Below, piece after piece: positions 50,234 through 58,355 of a stretch of 64,000 nt of DNA. Under the pieces are notes generated by a model. The model saw nothing but the letters and a program-made list of their open reading frames with translations. It was not told where the DNA came from and did not search any database. The stretch is from Candidatus Avelusimicrobium cornigerorum (GTDB lineage: Bacteria > Elusimicrobiota > Elusimicrobia > Elusimicrobiales > Elusimicrobiaceae), in the NCBI GenBank assembly GCA_002309715.1, contig DBXW01000005.1, positions 124,001-188,000 on the forward strand. Reading direction: 5' to 3'. Made by a program: the position numbers and the translations under genes. Each line of letters starts with the position of its first letter. Position 1 is the stretch's first letter.

Positions 50234-51256
50234 TTATTTGCTTTGGGTGGCAGCGATACCGCCGGTTAAATCTTTAACCGCGGCAACGGCGCCGAGTACA
50301 TTGCTGGCTTCATAGGGCATATAGATAACTTTGTTATCTTTGCCTTCCGTCATTTTAGAAAGAGCGTCAATGTATTTAAGTGAAATCATGTAACTGGCCG
50401 GATTAGAAGATTGTGCGACTGTGTTGGCTACGATTTTTACAGATTCCGCTTCGGCTTGCGCTACTTTGATTTTGGCTTCTGCCACACCTTCGGCTTGTAA
50501 AATAGCGGCTTGCTTTTCACCTTCTGCTTTTTTAATTTCCGATTCGCGCACTGCTTCGGCCTTTAAGATTTGGGCTGTTTTCGTACCTTCGGCTTCGGTT
50601 ACCATAGCACGGCGGTCGCGTTCGGCTTTCATTTGTTTTTCCATAGCCTCGCGGATAGCGGCGGGGGGGATAATGTCTTGCAATTCCACACGGTTGACTT
50701 TTACGCCCCATTTGTTAGACGCGTCATCCAAAATTACTTGCAGTTTGCTGTTGATAATTTCGCGCGAAGTTAATGTCTGATCCAGGTCCATTTCGCCGAT
50801 GATGTTACGCAACGTAGTTTGCGTTAATTTTTCAATAGCCGTCGGTAACGATTCTACTTTATAGGCGGCTTTTAAGGGATCGGTAATTTGGAAATACAAA
50901 AGGGCGTTAATTTCAATGCCGACGTTATCTTTCGTGATTACGCTTTGGCGCGGGAAATCATACACCGTTTCGCGCATATCAATTGTATCGCGCAATTCCA
51001 TAAACGGTACGGAGCGGGTGCGGCCGGTAGTATCTACATATTCACGGCTGTTGCGCCATTCCATGGCGTGCGGCTCGTCCATCACCGGCACAATCCAGTT
51101 GATGCCCGGGTTAAGCAATTTGCGGTATTTACCAAAACGTTCAATAATCACTACTTGTGCTTGCTTGACAATCACAAGCCCTTTGGCTACCAACACCACA
51201 ACAAAAATGATGAAGGCGACAATGAACAACAATCCTAAACTCGTTACAGTTTCCAT
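50234..51256 (-). CDS. SPFH/Band 7 membrane protein (stomatin/QmcA-like)
   Basis: A 340-aa protein: N-terminal membrane helix ('LGLLFIVAFIIFVVVLVAKG'), SPFH domain ('VVIIERFGKYRKLLNPGINW', 'FPRQSVITKDNVGIEINALL', 'LDQTLTSREIINSKLQVILD', 'WGVKVNRVELQDIIPP'), then a long Ala/Glu-rich coiled coil ('AEGEKQAAILQAEGVAEAKI'). Family members form large rings that organise membrane domains and guard FtsH-type proteases. The downstream partner, an NfeD protein, lies 25 bases upstream in the same operon. Confidence 0.93.
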   Translation of the reverse strand: METVTSLGLLFIVAFIIFVVVLVAKGLVIVKQAQVVIIERFGKYRKLLNPGINWIVPVMDEPHAMEWRNSREYVDTTGRTRSVPFMELRDTIDMRETVYDFPRQSVITKDNVGIEINALLYFQITDPLKAAYKVESLPTAIEKLTQTTLRNIIGEMDLDQTLTSREIINSKLQVILDDASNKWGVKVNRVELQDIIPPAAIREAMEKQMKAERDRRAMVTEAEGTKTAQILKAEAVRESEIKKAEGEKQAAILQAEGVAEAKIKVAQAEAESVKIVANTVAQSSNPASYMISLKYIDALSKMTEGKDNKVIYMPYEASNVLGAVAAVKDLTGGIAATQSK

Positions 51257-51281
51257 ACTCTCTCCTTTAATTTTTTACAGA

Positions 51282-51707
51282 TTATTTAGCGCGCACCGTC
51301 AGTGTTACGCCGTCTAATTTTTCTACAATACAAGTCGTTGCGACGGGGATGACTTGCGTGGCGGTGGCTTTCCAACTTTCGCCCGCTACTTTGACGCGGC
51401 CTGTTTGTTGGACCGGGTCAATGGCAATTTCTACGACGGCCTCTTGCCCGATGACATCTTCCGCCGGTGTTTTAATGTGTTTGGCTCCGGTGTAAAAATG
51501 GCGCAAGGCCATCGGGCGGATACCCAACCAACATATTACAGTAACACCCGTAAAAGCAATCACTTGCCACCAAATGCCAAGCCCTAACCACGAGAAAAGT
51601 CCCGCCACCAGAGCCCCGATACCTAAACACGTAAGCGAAAATTCCATGGTAAAAAGTTCGCCCACAAAGCAACAAATTGCCAAAATGAAGTAAATGTAAT
51701 AAGACAT
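51282..51707 (-). CDS. NfeD-family membrane protein
   Basis: A 141-aa protein with two to three membrane helices ('IYFILAICCFVGELFTMEFS', 'GIGALVAGLFSWLGLGIWWQ') and a C-terminal OB-fold ('VIGQEAVVEIAIDPVQQTGR', 'VAGESWKATATQVIPVATTC'). Short NfeD proteins pair with SPFH proteins, as here. SD GGAGAG. 12 bases after the SirB1-like gene stop, so the three probably share a transcript. Confidence 0.9.
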   Translation of the reverse strand: MSYYIYFILAICCFVGELFTMEFSLTCLGIGALVAGLFSWLGLGIWWQVIAFTGVTVICWLGIRPMALRHFYTGAKHIKTPAEDVIGQEAVVEIAIDPVQQTGRVKVAGESWKATATQVIPVATTCIVEKLDGVTLTVRAK

Positions 51708-51719
51708 ATTCTCTCCGTA

Positions 51720-52556
51720 TTAGTTTTTAACAATCTCTAAATAGTTGCGTAAGTATGAAAGCCGACGATTATCGTGCGTTTTATTAAGCACAAAAATCAT
51801 ATTGGCAATCAACCGGCGGATGACCTGGCGCGAAGAAAGCGGCGCCAAAAATTCGTCGTTCCAAGCCAGTTGGCGTGCATCTAAATAATTGCGGCAATCT
51901 TCTTCCAAAAGTATTTTGCCGTTGTCCAACGGGTCAATGAATAGCGATTGGTGTTGTTCGTCATCTTGCAGGTGAATTAAAATACGTCCGGCCAAATCAA
52001 TTAAACTAATATCTAGCCCATAACGTGCGCCGATTACCGCATATAAACAAGCCACACATAAACCGGAACCGCGGCGGTTTTGTAAAAAATGAGCGAAGGA
52101 AATATCTTTAATATCTGCGTTGGCAGGTAAGGTTTGGAAACCTAATGTTTGAAAGAAATAATGTCCCAAGACACGGGCAATTTCGGTGTATCCGATGGCG
52201 TTTAACAAAGCCGGGCGTAGGGCGTGGGCAATTTGGTCTAACTCGGCGGTAATGTCGGCACGGGAAACGGCGGGATTGGTAAATTTAGAGATAATCAATA
52301 ACCCTTCTTCTAAATCCGGGTTAATTTTAGAAGAAAAATGCATAAGTGCCGAGGTTAATTCTTCCCAATAAATTTCTTCTAACGTATGCAAAACAGAAAG
52401 TGGGGCAGTTTCCGGGAATTGTTCGGCCAAAACGGTTTGCACACCGGCAGGATCTTCTTTTAAGGCGGCAGAAATTTCACGCCGCAACACCGGTTGGTAG
52501 GTGCCCGACTCAGTTGCAAGTAATTTAAATAATGCTTTTAACCGGCCGTTTTCCAT
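51720..52556 (-). CDS. SirB1-like transglutaminase-fold protein
   Basis: A 278-aa protein. The middle matches the SirB1 N-terminal transglutaminase-like domain: 'FQTLPANADIKDISFAHFLQ', 'RRGSGLCVACLYAVIGARYG' (candidate Cys), 'ILIHLQDDEQHQSLFIDPLD' (His and Asp). The function of the family is unknown. The start is the ATG at 52556 (MENGRL): an upstream ATG abuts the -10 box, while this one is 6 bases after it. Weak Shine-Dalgarno support. Confidence 0.75.
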   Translation of the reverse strand: MENGRLKALFKLLATESGTYQPVLRREISAALKEDPAGVQTVLAEQFPETAPLSVLHTLEEIYWEELTSALMHFSSKINPDLEEGLLIISKFTNPAVSRADITAELDQIAHALRPALLNAIGYTEIARVLGHYFFQTLGFQTLPANADIKDISFAHFLQNRRGSGLCVACLYAVIGARYGLDISLIDLAGRILIHLQDDEQHQSLFIDPLDNGKILLEEDCRNYLDARQLAWNDEFLAPLSSRQVIRRLIANMIFVLNKTHDNRRLSYLRNYLEIVKN

Positions 52557-52562
52557 ACCCAT

Positions 52563-52571
52563 ATCATAGCA
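52563..52571 (-). promoter_or_regulatory. Extended -10 promoter; leaderless SirB1-like mRNA
   Basis: TGCTATGAT on minus, then ATGGGT and the ATG at 52556 (6-base gap). Confidence 0.6.
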
Positions 52572-52619
52572 AATTAACGAGAATTTTTCTATGATTTTTT
52601 TGCCGGTTTTTCAGACGAT

Positions 52620-52653
52620 GAAAAAGCCGGGGCTTAAATGCCCCGGCTTTAAA
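52620..52653 (-). terminator. Terminator of the OmpA-like lipoprotein gene
   Basis: AAGCCGGGGC / GCCCCGGCTT with a U-run on minus. Confidence 0.9.
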
Positions 52654-52665
52654 AATAGTGTTTAA

Positions 52666-53298
52666 CTATTTAAGGTCTTTTTCGTTGGCGGTAATTGCCA
52701 ATACTACGCGGCGGTTTTTAGCGCGGCCGGCGGCAGTATCGTTAGAAGCAATCGGGTTGGAAGAACCGTAACCGACGTATTTGATGCTCAAGGTCTTCAG
52801 CCCGCTACCGAGTAAATAGTCATACACGGCTTTGGCGCGTTCGGTGGAGAGTTTGTTGTTGATAGCATTAGAACCGGTAGAATCGGTGTAACCCTGTACC
52901 ACGATGCGGTTTTTCGGGTATTTTTTAAGTACGCGGTTTAAATCCGTCAACGTTTGTAAAGAAGCGGCGGATAATTCCGAGCTGCCCGTAGAGAACAAGA
53001 TATCGTTCTTCAGGAAAACTTGGATACCGTTTTCACCTTTTACAACATCGGCAATGGCGGCCAATTCTTTGGCTTGTTTGTCGTAATAGTTACCCAACAA
53101 ACCACCGGCTGCAGCACCGGAAAGGCCACCGATGAGGGCTCCCGTACCGGCTTTGCCACCCGTGTTATGGGCAATAATGGCTCCGGCGCCAGCGCCTACA
53201 GCGGCTCCGCCTAAAGCACCCCAAGCGGTGTTTTTACCGGGGGTGGTGCAAGCAGCAGCCAATAAAACTGCCGCAGTAAGTAGAACTAGTTTTTTCAT
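52666..53298 (-). CDS. OmpA-family lipoprotein (peptidoglycan-binding)
   Basis: A 210-aa protein: lipobox 'LAAACTT', glycine-zipper segment 'WGALGGAAVGAGAGAIIAHN' and 'GALIGGLSGAAAGGLLGNYY', then a C-terminal OmpA domain ('DILFSTGSSELSAASLQTLT', 'VVQGYTDSTGSNAINNKLS', 'RAKAVYDYLL', 'YGSSNP', 'RAKNRRVVLAI'). It anchors the outer membrane to peptidoglycan, like YiaD. The D and R residues that bind diaminopimelate are kept. SD AAGGAG. Confidence 0.93.
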   Translation of the reverse strand: MKKLVLLTAAVLLAAACTTPGKNTAWGALGGAAVGAGAGAIIAHNTGGKAGTGALIGGLSGAAAGGLLGNYYDKQAKELAAIADVVKGENGIQVFLKNDILFSTGSSELSAASLQTLTDLNRVLKKYPKNRIVVQGYTDSTGSNAINNKLSTERAKAVYDYLLGSGLKTLSIKYVGYGSSNPIASNDTAAGRAKNRRVVLAITANEKDLK

Positions 53299-53451
53299 GT
53301 AAGATACACTCCTTTTTAGAATAAGTGGTACTTATATTGTACTTTTTTCTTGTAGAAAATGGATAATTTTTTTAAGAAATTTTTATCGCGCCGTACGCAA
53401 AGAGATGAAAATTACTTGAAGAGATGGGGGAAATTGCATCAGCGAAAAATA

Positions 53452-53484
53452 ACGAAACCTAAAACATTACGTTTTAGGTTTCGT
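53452..53484 (-). terminator. Terminator of the SWIB gene
   Basis: ACGAAACCTAAAAC / GTTTTAGGTTTCGT, followed by U-rich sequence on minus. Confidence 0.8.
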
Positions 53485-53511
53485 GCGTTAATCGTAAGAT
53501 AACATCAGTTG

Positions 53512-53769
53512 TTATTTAGACAAGTGTTTGGACAAGTACTTGCTCATATCAAACATGCTGATTTGTTTTTTGCCTTCAAAAATCGGGGCTAATTTAGCGT
53601 CCGAGTTAATCATGCGTTTATTGGTTTTATCTTGTAAGCCGTTCTTTTTAATGTAATCCCACATTTTTTTGACGACTTCCGTGCGCGGGAGCGCATTGGA
53701 CCCCACTACGCTGGCGAGTTGGGTGCTGGGTGTTAAAGGTGCCATAAATTTTGCATTTGCTTTTGCCAT
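53512..53769 (-). CDS. SWIB/MDM2-domain protein
   Basis: An 85-aa protein that is almost entirely a SWIB domain: 'MAPLTPSTQLASVVGSNALP', 'RTEVVKKMWDYIKKNGLQDK' and 'IFEGKKQISMFDMSKYLSKH'. In eukaryotes SWIB is part of chromatin remodellers; bacterial stand-alone versions (Chlamydia, Elusimicrobia, others) are small DNA-associated proteins of uncertain role. The ATG at 53769 has AGGAG upstream; an in-frame TTG two codons earlier is ignored. Confidence 0.9.
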   Translation of the reverse strand: MAKANAKFMAPLTPSTQLASVVGSNALPRTEVVKKMWDYIKKNGLQDKTNKRMINSDAKLAPIFEGKKQISMFDMSKYLSKHLSK

Positions 53770-53853
53770 ATTCAATTTCTCCTGTAATTTTAAGTTTACT
53801 CTTTTATTCTAGTATATTAGGGGCCCATTGCCTAGGCCCCTTTTAAATTTCGC

Positions 53854-55479
53854 TTACGCAGCGACCTTCACTTTCGGCGCGGCGGCGAGGACTTCTTTGG
53901 AGCAGCCGGCTTCGTATTTTTTGAAGTTCTCAATAAACGATTGGGCCAACGCTTCGTATTTGGCCATATAATCTTGTTTATCGGCCCATAGGTTAATGGG
54001 GTTCAAAATTTCCGAAGGCACACCTTCGCAAGAGGTCGGGATTTGGAAACCGAAAACCGGATCGGTAATAAAATCTACTTTGGCCAGTTTTCCTTCCAAC
54101 GCGGCATTTAACAATGCGCGCGTATATTTGATGCTGATGCGCTTGCCGATGCCATACGGCCCGCCGATCCATCCCGTGTTGACGAGCCAGCAATCTACGT
54201 TATGCTCTTGGATTTTCTTTTTCAAGAGTTCCGCATAAACGGAAGGGTGAAGCGGCATAAACGGCCCGCCGAAGCATGTAGAGAACGTGCTGGTGGGTTC
54301 TTTTACGCCTTTTTCCGTGCCGGCCACTTTAGCGGTGTAACCGCTGATAAAGTGGTAGAGGGCTTGATCGGGGCTGAGTTTAGAGATAGGCGGCATTACA
54401 CCAAAAGCATCACACGTCAAGAAAATGATGTTTTTGGGGTGAGTAGCGCGTTTGCTTTCCACGGCATTATCGATGAAATTAAGCGGATAACAAGCGCGGG
54501 TGTTTTCGGTTAACGTATCATCATCTAAATTGAGTTTGCCGGTTTGCGGATCAAACACGACGTTCTCCAACACCGTGCCAAAGCGGTGGGTGGTGGAATA
54601 GATTTGCGGTTCGGCTTCTTGGCTTAAGCGGATGACTTTTGCATAGCAACCGCCTTCAAAGTTGAAGATACCGTCGTTATCCCAACCATGTTCGTCATCG
54701 CCGATAAGTCCGCGGGTAATGTCAGCCGACAAGGTGGTTTTGCCGGTGCCGGATAAACCGAAGAAAATCGCGCTGTCGTTTTTATTGCCTACGTTGGCCG
54801 AGCAGTGCATGGTCATAATGCCTTTTTGCGGCAAGAGGAAGTTCATAATCGTGAACAAAGCCTTCTTGTTTTCTCCGCCGTATTCGCTACCGATAACGAG
54901 GACCATTCTTTTGGCAAAGTTAATCAAAATAGCGGTTTCGGATACGGTACCATCGGTAGCCGGATCTACGTGCATTTTGGGCAAGCAGATAAGCGTGAAT
55001 TCAGGTACGAACGATTTGAGTTCTTCTTTGGCCGGCTCAATAAACATATTTTTGACAAATACGTTGGTCCAGGCACATTCGGTAATAGCGCGCACTTTTA
55101 AACGAGACGCTTCGCTAGAGCCCACGTACGCGTCGCGCACGAACAAGTCTTTGTCAGCCACATACTGTTGGACCTTGGTAAAAATTTTATCAAAGTATTC
55201 GGCTTTAATTCCCTTATTGCTTTTGCAATAGAAGAGTTTACCTTCTATTTCGGGGGTTTCCACAAAATAGCGGTCATTGGGGCTGCGCCCGGTGTGTTTG
55301 CCGGTGCTTACGCACAAAGGTCCGCCATAAACGACGTTGCCTTCTTCGCGTTTAATGGCTTCTTCATACAAAGCCGGAGTGGAATAGTTCCAGTAGACGT
55401 TTTTAGTCGTTTTGATGCCGGCATTATCCAACCCGTAATCCGGTTTGAAATAGTCCGGTGTTGCATTGATTGTCTTCAT
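53854..55479 (-). CDS. pckA: Phosphoenolpyruvate carboxykinase (ATP)
   Basis: A 541-aa enzyme interconverting oxaloacetate and PEP. 'GRSPNDRYFVETPE', 'RMVLVIGSEYGGENKKALFT', Walker A-like 'FFGLSGTGKTTLSADITRGL', 'GDDEHGWDNDGIFNFEGGCY', 'FLTCDAFGVMPPISKLSPDQ', 'GYTAKVAGTEKG' and 'NTGWIGGPYGIGKRI'. The length is normal for the ATP class. In fermenting gut anaerobes it often runs toward oxaloacetate to conserve ATP. SD GAGGGA. The aminotransferase gene ends 1 base upstream. Confidence 0.97.
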   Translation of the reverse strand: MKTINATPDYFKPDYGLDNAGIKTTKNVYWNYSTPALYEEAIKREEGNVVYGGPLCVSTGKHTGRSPNDRYFVETPEIEGKLFYCKSNKGIKAEYFDKIFTKVQQYVADKDLFVRDAYVGSSEASRLKVRAITECAWTNVFVKNMFIEPAKEELKSFVPEFTLICLPKMHVDPATDGTVSETAILINFAKRMVLVIGSEYGGENKKALFTIMNFLLPQKGIMTMHCSANVGNKNDSAIFFGLSGTGKTTLSADITRGLIGDDEHGWDNDGIFNFEGGCYAKVIRLSQEAEPQIYSTTHRFGTVLENVVFDPQTGKLNLDDDTLTENTRACYPLNFIDNAVESKRATHPKNIIFLTCDAFGVMPPISKLSPDQALYHFISGYTAKVAGTEKGVKEPTSTFSTCFGGPFMPLHPSVYAELLKKKIQEHNVDCWLVNTGWIGGPYGIGKRISIKYTRALLNAALEGKLAKVDFITDPVFGFQIPTSCEGVPSEILNPINLWADKQDYMAKYEALAQSFIENFKKYEAGCSKEVLAAAPKVKVAA

Positions 55480-55480
55480 A

Positions 55481-56689
55481 TTAGTCCCTCGTTATAATTT
55501 TGTCCCCGATTTTAAGTTCTCTCGGAGCGGTTTTGTCAAGCGCCCAGCGGATGCGGCGTACGCCTTCAATAATAGAAGCCTTGTCCGCACAGAAACTGAT
55601 GCGCAAATACCCGTCCGCGCCGAACGCTATTCCGGGCACAACTGCTACCAACGCTTTTTCCAATAGATATTGGGCCAGTTTGGCTGACGAAGCGTTATAG
55701 TAGCTAAAATCTACAAAGCAGTAGAAAGTTCCCTGCGGTTTTTGTACTTTTATGTGCGGGATTTTTTCTACTTCTTCTAAAAGAGTGTTGCGGTTGTCTT
55801 GCAAAACGCGGCACAAGTCTGCGATACAACTTTGATCGCCCGTGAGCGCCGCACAGGCGGCCACTTCGGACAAATCACTATTACACGACGTGCTTTGCGC
55901 TTGCATACGGCCCATAGCGGCAATTAAATCTTTGCGTGCCGATACGGCCCATCCGATACGTAACCCCGTCAATCCGTACAACTTGGATACGCCGTTGATA
56001 ATAACCATATTGTTACCTTCTTTGGCGTAGTGACACGGATTGGGGGTTTTGTTGCCGTCAAAAACAAGTTGGTGGTAGATATCGTCCATTACCAAAAAGA
56101 TATCGTTTTTTTCGGCAAACTCTACGATAGTTTTAATAAATTCTTCGCTATAGATTTGCCCCGAAGGATTGCACGGGCTGTTCAGTAAAATGGCTTTTGT
56201 TTTGGGGGTAACTGCGTCTAAAATTTGTTGGGCAGTAACTTGTAAGCCTTGTACCGGGCGTACACAAACCGGTGTGCCGCCGGCTATTTTTATCATTTCG
56301 GGGTAACTTACCCAATAAGGGGCGGCAAAAATAACTTCATCGCCTTCGGTTACAGCGGCTAGTAAAAAGTTAAAAAGTGCTTGTTTGGCACCCGCGCTGA
56401 CCAGTACATTAGCGGGCTCAAAATGACGGCCGTAGTATTTTTCCGTATAGGCAATAACGGCGTTTTTCATAGCCGGCGTGCCGGAAGATGGGGAATATTT
56501 AATTTTGCGGCTTTGCGCTTTTTGAATAATAGCATCTACTGCGGCTTGCGGAGCAGGATAAGTTGGTTCGCCGCCGCCCAAGTGAATTACGGGCTCTGCG
56601 GCTGCTTTCAAAGCGCGGGCGGCTGCGTTGATTTTTAAAGTGGGGGAATCTCCAATAAGACTTGAAAGTTTACTTAAAGTTGTAGGCAT
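55481..56689 (-). CDS. aspC: Class I aminotransferase, probably aspartate aminotransferase
   Basis: A 402-aa PLP enzyme of fold type I. 'IHLGGGEPTYPAPQAAVDAI', 'KYSPSSGTPAMKNAV', 'VSAGAKQALFNFLLA', 'ILLNSPCNPSGQIYSEEF', 'FLVMDDIYHQLVF', the PLP lysine in 'INGVSKLYGLTGLRIGWAVS', and 'GYLRISFCADKASIIEGVRR' with the substrate carboxylate arginine. This is the I-gamma subgroup seen in many aspartate aminotransferases. Placed beside pckA, it would convert oxaloacetate to aspartate or the reverse. The substrate is inferred from context. Confidence 0.9.
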   Translation of the reverse strand: MPTTLSKLSSLIGDSPTLKINAAARALKAAAEPVIHLGGGEPTYPAPQAAVDAIIQKAQSRKIKYSPSSGTPAMKNAVIAYTEKYYGRHFEPANVLVSAGAKQALFNFLLAAVTEGDEVIFAAPYWVSYPEMIKIAGGTPVCVRPVQGLQVTAQQILDAVTPKTKAILLNSPCNPSGQIYSEEFIKTIVEFAEKNDIFLVMDDIYHQLVFDGNKTPNPCHYAKEGNNMVIINGVSKLYGLTGLRIGWAVSARKDLIAAMGRMQAQSTSCNSDLSEVAACAALTGDQSCIADLCRVLQDNRNTLLEEVEKIPHIKVQKPQGTFYCFVDFSYYNASSAKLAQYLLEKALVAVVPGIAFGADGYLRISFCADKASIIEGVRRIRWALDKTAPRELKIGDKIITRD

Positions 56690-56717
56690 AGTTTTTCCTT
56701 TCCTATTATTTTACCAT

Positions 56718-57548
56718 TTATTTGTTTAATTGGCTGAGTTGGTCTGCCAGTGGGGCAAGCGCTTCTTCGCGCACGGCTTCCATTTGGCCTTCGTCAGCAG
56801 CCGTAGCCAAGGTGGGGTTAAGCGGCAAGCGTACGGCTGTAGCGATATTAAAATGTTGCGCGGTTTTTTGAACTTGAGAAGATCCAAAGAGAGAAATTTC
56901 TTTTCCGCAATCGGGGCATTTTAGGTAACTCATATTTTCCACAAGCCCCAATACCGGCACGTTCATTTTTTGTGCCATTTTGACGGCTTTGCCAACGATG
57001 AGTTGTACTAAATCTTGCGGAGTGGACACCATAATAATTCCGTCAATCGGCAGCGATTGAAACACCGTAAGTGTAACATCCCCGGTGCCGGGTGGCATAT
57101 CTATAAACAGATAATCAATATCTTTCCAAATAACGTCTGTCCAAAACTGTTGTACCGTGCCGGTAATAAGTGCGCCGCGCCAAATAACCGGGTCGGTTTC
57201 GTCTTCTAACAATAGGTTAAGCGACATAATTTGTATGCCGCTGGCGGTAGATACCGGGTAAATGCCGTCTTGGTTGCCTTGGGCGCGTTCGTGGATGCCG
57301 AACATTTTAGGGATAGACGGCCCGGTGATATCGGCATCTAAAATACCGCAGGAAAAACCGCGACGAGTCATTTCACCGGCAAGCAGGCCTGTCACAAACG
57401 ATTTGCCCACGCCGCCTTTTCCGCTTACCACACCGATAACGTGTTTAATACGGCTGAGTAAATGCGGTTTGATTTTAGGTGCTTCGCCGGTGCGGCCGGT
57501 GCAGTTGGCATTACAGTTAGCACAATCGTGAGAACAAGAGTCCGACAT
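56718..57548 (-). CDS. Mrp/ApbC-type Fe-S cluster carrier ATPase
   Basis: A 276-aa NTPase. N-terminal cysteines 'CSHDCANCNANCTGR', deviant Walker A 'GVVSGKGGVGKSFVTGLLAG', 'DADITGPSIPKMFG', 'FIDMPPGTGDVTLTVFQSLP', 'ENMSYLKCPDCGKEISLFGS' (the CxxC that carries the cluster). Acts in iron-sulfur assembly, which NrdG needs. The start is the ATG of MSDSCSHD with GGAG about 11 bases upstream. A promoter with extended -10 lies 32 bases further upstream, so this message has a normal leader. Confidence 0.95.
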   Translation of the reverse strand: MSDSCSHDCANCNANCTGRTGEAPKIKPHLLSRIKHVIGVVSGKGGVGKSFVTGLLAGEMTRRGFSCGILDADITGPSIPKMFGIHERAQGNQDGIYPVSTASGIQIMSLNLLLEDETDPVIWRGALITGTVQQFWTDVIWKDIDYLFIDMPPGTGDVTLTVFQSLPIDGIIMVSTPQDLVQLIVGKAVKMAQKMNVPVLGLVENMSYLKCPDCGKEISLFGSSQVQKTAQHFNIATAVRLPLNPTLATAADEGQMEAVREEALAPLADQLSQLNK

Positions 57549-57579
57549 AAAAAATTTCTCCAAAAAACTATATAAGAGT

Positions 57580-57588
57580 ATTATAGCA
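57580..57588 (-). promoter_or_regulatory. Extended -10 promoter of the Mrp gene
   Basis: TGCTATAAT on minus, 31 bases before the ATG, with a Shine-Dalgarno in between; divergent from the tRNA-Ser promoter. Confidence 0.65.
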
Positions 57589-57625
57589 AATAGGGGTAGG
57601 CAAGTGGCGGTTCGCAATAAAAGTT

Positions 57626-57634
57626 TGCTATAAT
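57626..57634 (+). promoter_or_regulatory. Extended -10 promoter of tRNA-Ser
   Basis: TGCTATAAT on plus, 42 bases before the mature tRNA. Confidence 0.65.
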
Positions 57635-57676
57635 ACTAATAGATATTTGGGCCAGCCACTCGGCGCAAGTATAATT

Positions 57677-57761
57677 GGAGAGGTGTGTGAGTGGTTGAAA
57701 CAGCAGGTCTCGAAAACCTGTAAACCGCAAGGTTTCGAGGGTTCAAATCCCTCCCTCTCCG
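57677..57761 (+). tRNA. tRNA-Ser (anticodon CGA)
   Basis: 85 bases without CCA. Acceptor GGAGAGG / CCTCTCC, anticodon loop CTCGAAA (CGA) on CAGGT/ACCTG, long variable arm ACCGCAAGGT, T-arm GAGGG TTCAAAT CCCTC. Confidence 0.96.
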
Positions 57762-57766
57762 TATAA

Positions 57767-57798
57767 ATTTAAAACCCCGCTTTTGCGGGGTTTTAAAT
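57767..57798. terminator. Terminator after tRNA-Ser
   Basis: ATTTAAAACCCCGC TTTT GCGGGGTTTTAAAT, perfect inverted repeat. Confidence 0.92.
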
Positions 57799-58023
57799 TT
57801 ATGGAGAGTGGAGCGATACCAACTGCTTGGTATCGCGTCGGGATTTGAAAGGCGGAGCGATGTACGAGTTTTGCCGAAGGCAAAGGCGAGTACCGCGAGC
57901 CCGGCCTGCAGGAAAATTCCGTCAGGAATTTTACCGGAAGGCGAGTCTATGAAGAAACAGGCTTATGCCTAGGTTTTTAAATTTTGAGCAAGAGAGCGGG
58001 CAAACTGCTTTGCCCGCGTACCT

Positions 58024-58101
58024 CGCTTTTACGTAGGCTAGGGATGTTCCCAAATGAAAATAAAATCGGGAGATGCCGGATAAAAACCTTCCGGCATGAC
58101 A
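58024..58101. repeat. Intergenic 80-base repeat, copy 1
   Basis: Core GGGATGTTCCCAAATGAAAA then TAAAATCGGGAGATGCC, ending GGCATGACACT. Confidence 0.88.
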
Positions 58102-58162
58102 CTAATGGATGTTAAATAATCTGTCATACCGGTCCTGCGGACTGCGATAATGCGGTATCTCC

Positions 58163-58242
58163 CGCTTTTGCTTACGTAAGGGATGTCCCCAAATGAAAAT
58201 AAAATCGGGAGATGCCCGACAGAGACACTCGGGGATGACACT
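58163..58242. repeat. Intergenic 80-base repeat, copy 2
   Basis: Same core (GGGATGTCCCCAAATGAAAA, TAAAATCGGGAGATGCC), ending GGGGATGACACT; 139 bases after copy 1. Confidence 0.88.
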
Positions 58243-58293
58243 GTTTGTTAGTCCGTTTCCGTTTAGGTTATTTTTGTGCCGGTAAAATTTCTA

Positions 58294-58355
58294 TTGATTT
58301 GTTTTTTTTTTTTTCTACAATAACTTTGTCGGAAATTTACTTTGGGAGATATAAA
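58294..58355 (+). promoter_or_regulatory. Pilin promoter and upstream element (pair of 25743-25782)
   Basis: TTGATT, 16 bases (mostly T), TACAAT (58316-58321), then TTTGTCGGAAATTTACTTT and GGGAGA before the ATG; the last 40 bases match the 25.7-kb pilin. Confidence 0.65.

Larger units (their letters stand above)
57762..58355. other. Gene-free region with repeats and the pilin promoter
   Basis: 594 bases. A tRNA terminator, then hairpins GATACCAA/TTGGTATC, GGAAAATTCC/GGAATTTTACC and GCGGGCAAA/TTTGCCCGC, then two copies of an 80-base element, and finally the pilin promoter. No credible gene; one short minus frame covers the repeats only. Confidence 0.75.

Noticed and set aside
53822..53846. 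GGGGCC/GGCCCC hairpin as the pckA terminator
   Set aside because: On the pckA strand it is not followed by a U-run; the T-run lies on the other strand where no gene reads toward it, so its role is unclear.
54662..55231. 189-aa plus-strand frame inside pckA
   Set aside because: Antisense shadow of the strongly conserved pckA frame.
58038..58241. 67-aa minus-strand frame with two similar halves
   Set aside because: Covers the two copies of the intergenic 80-base repeat; no ribosome site and no protein-like composition.
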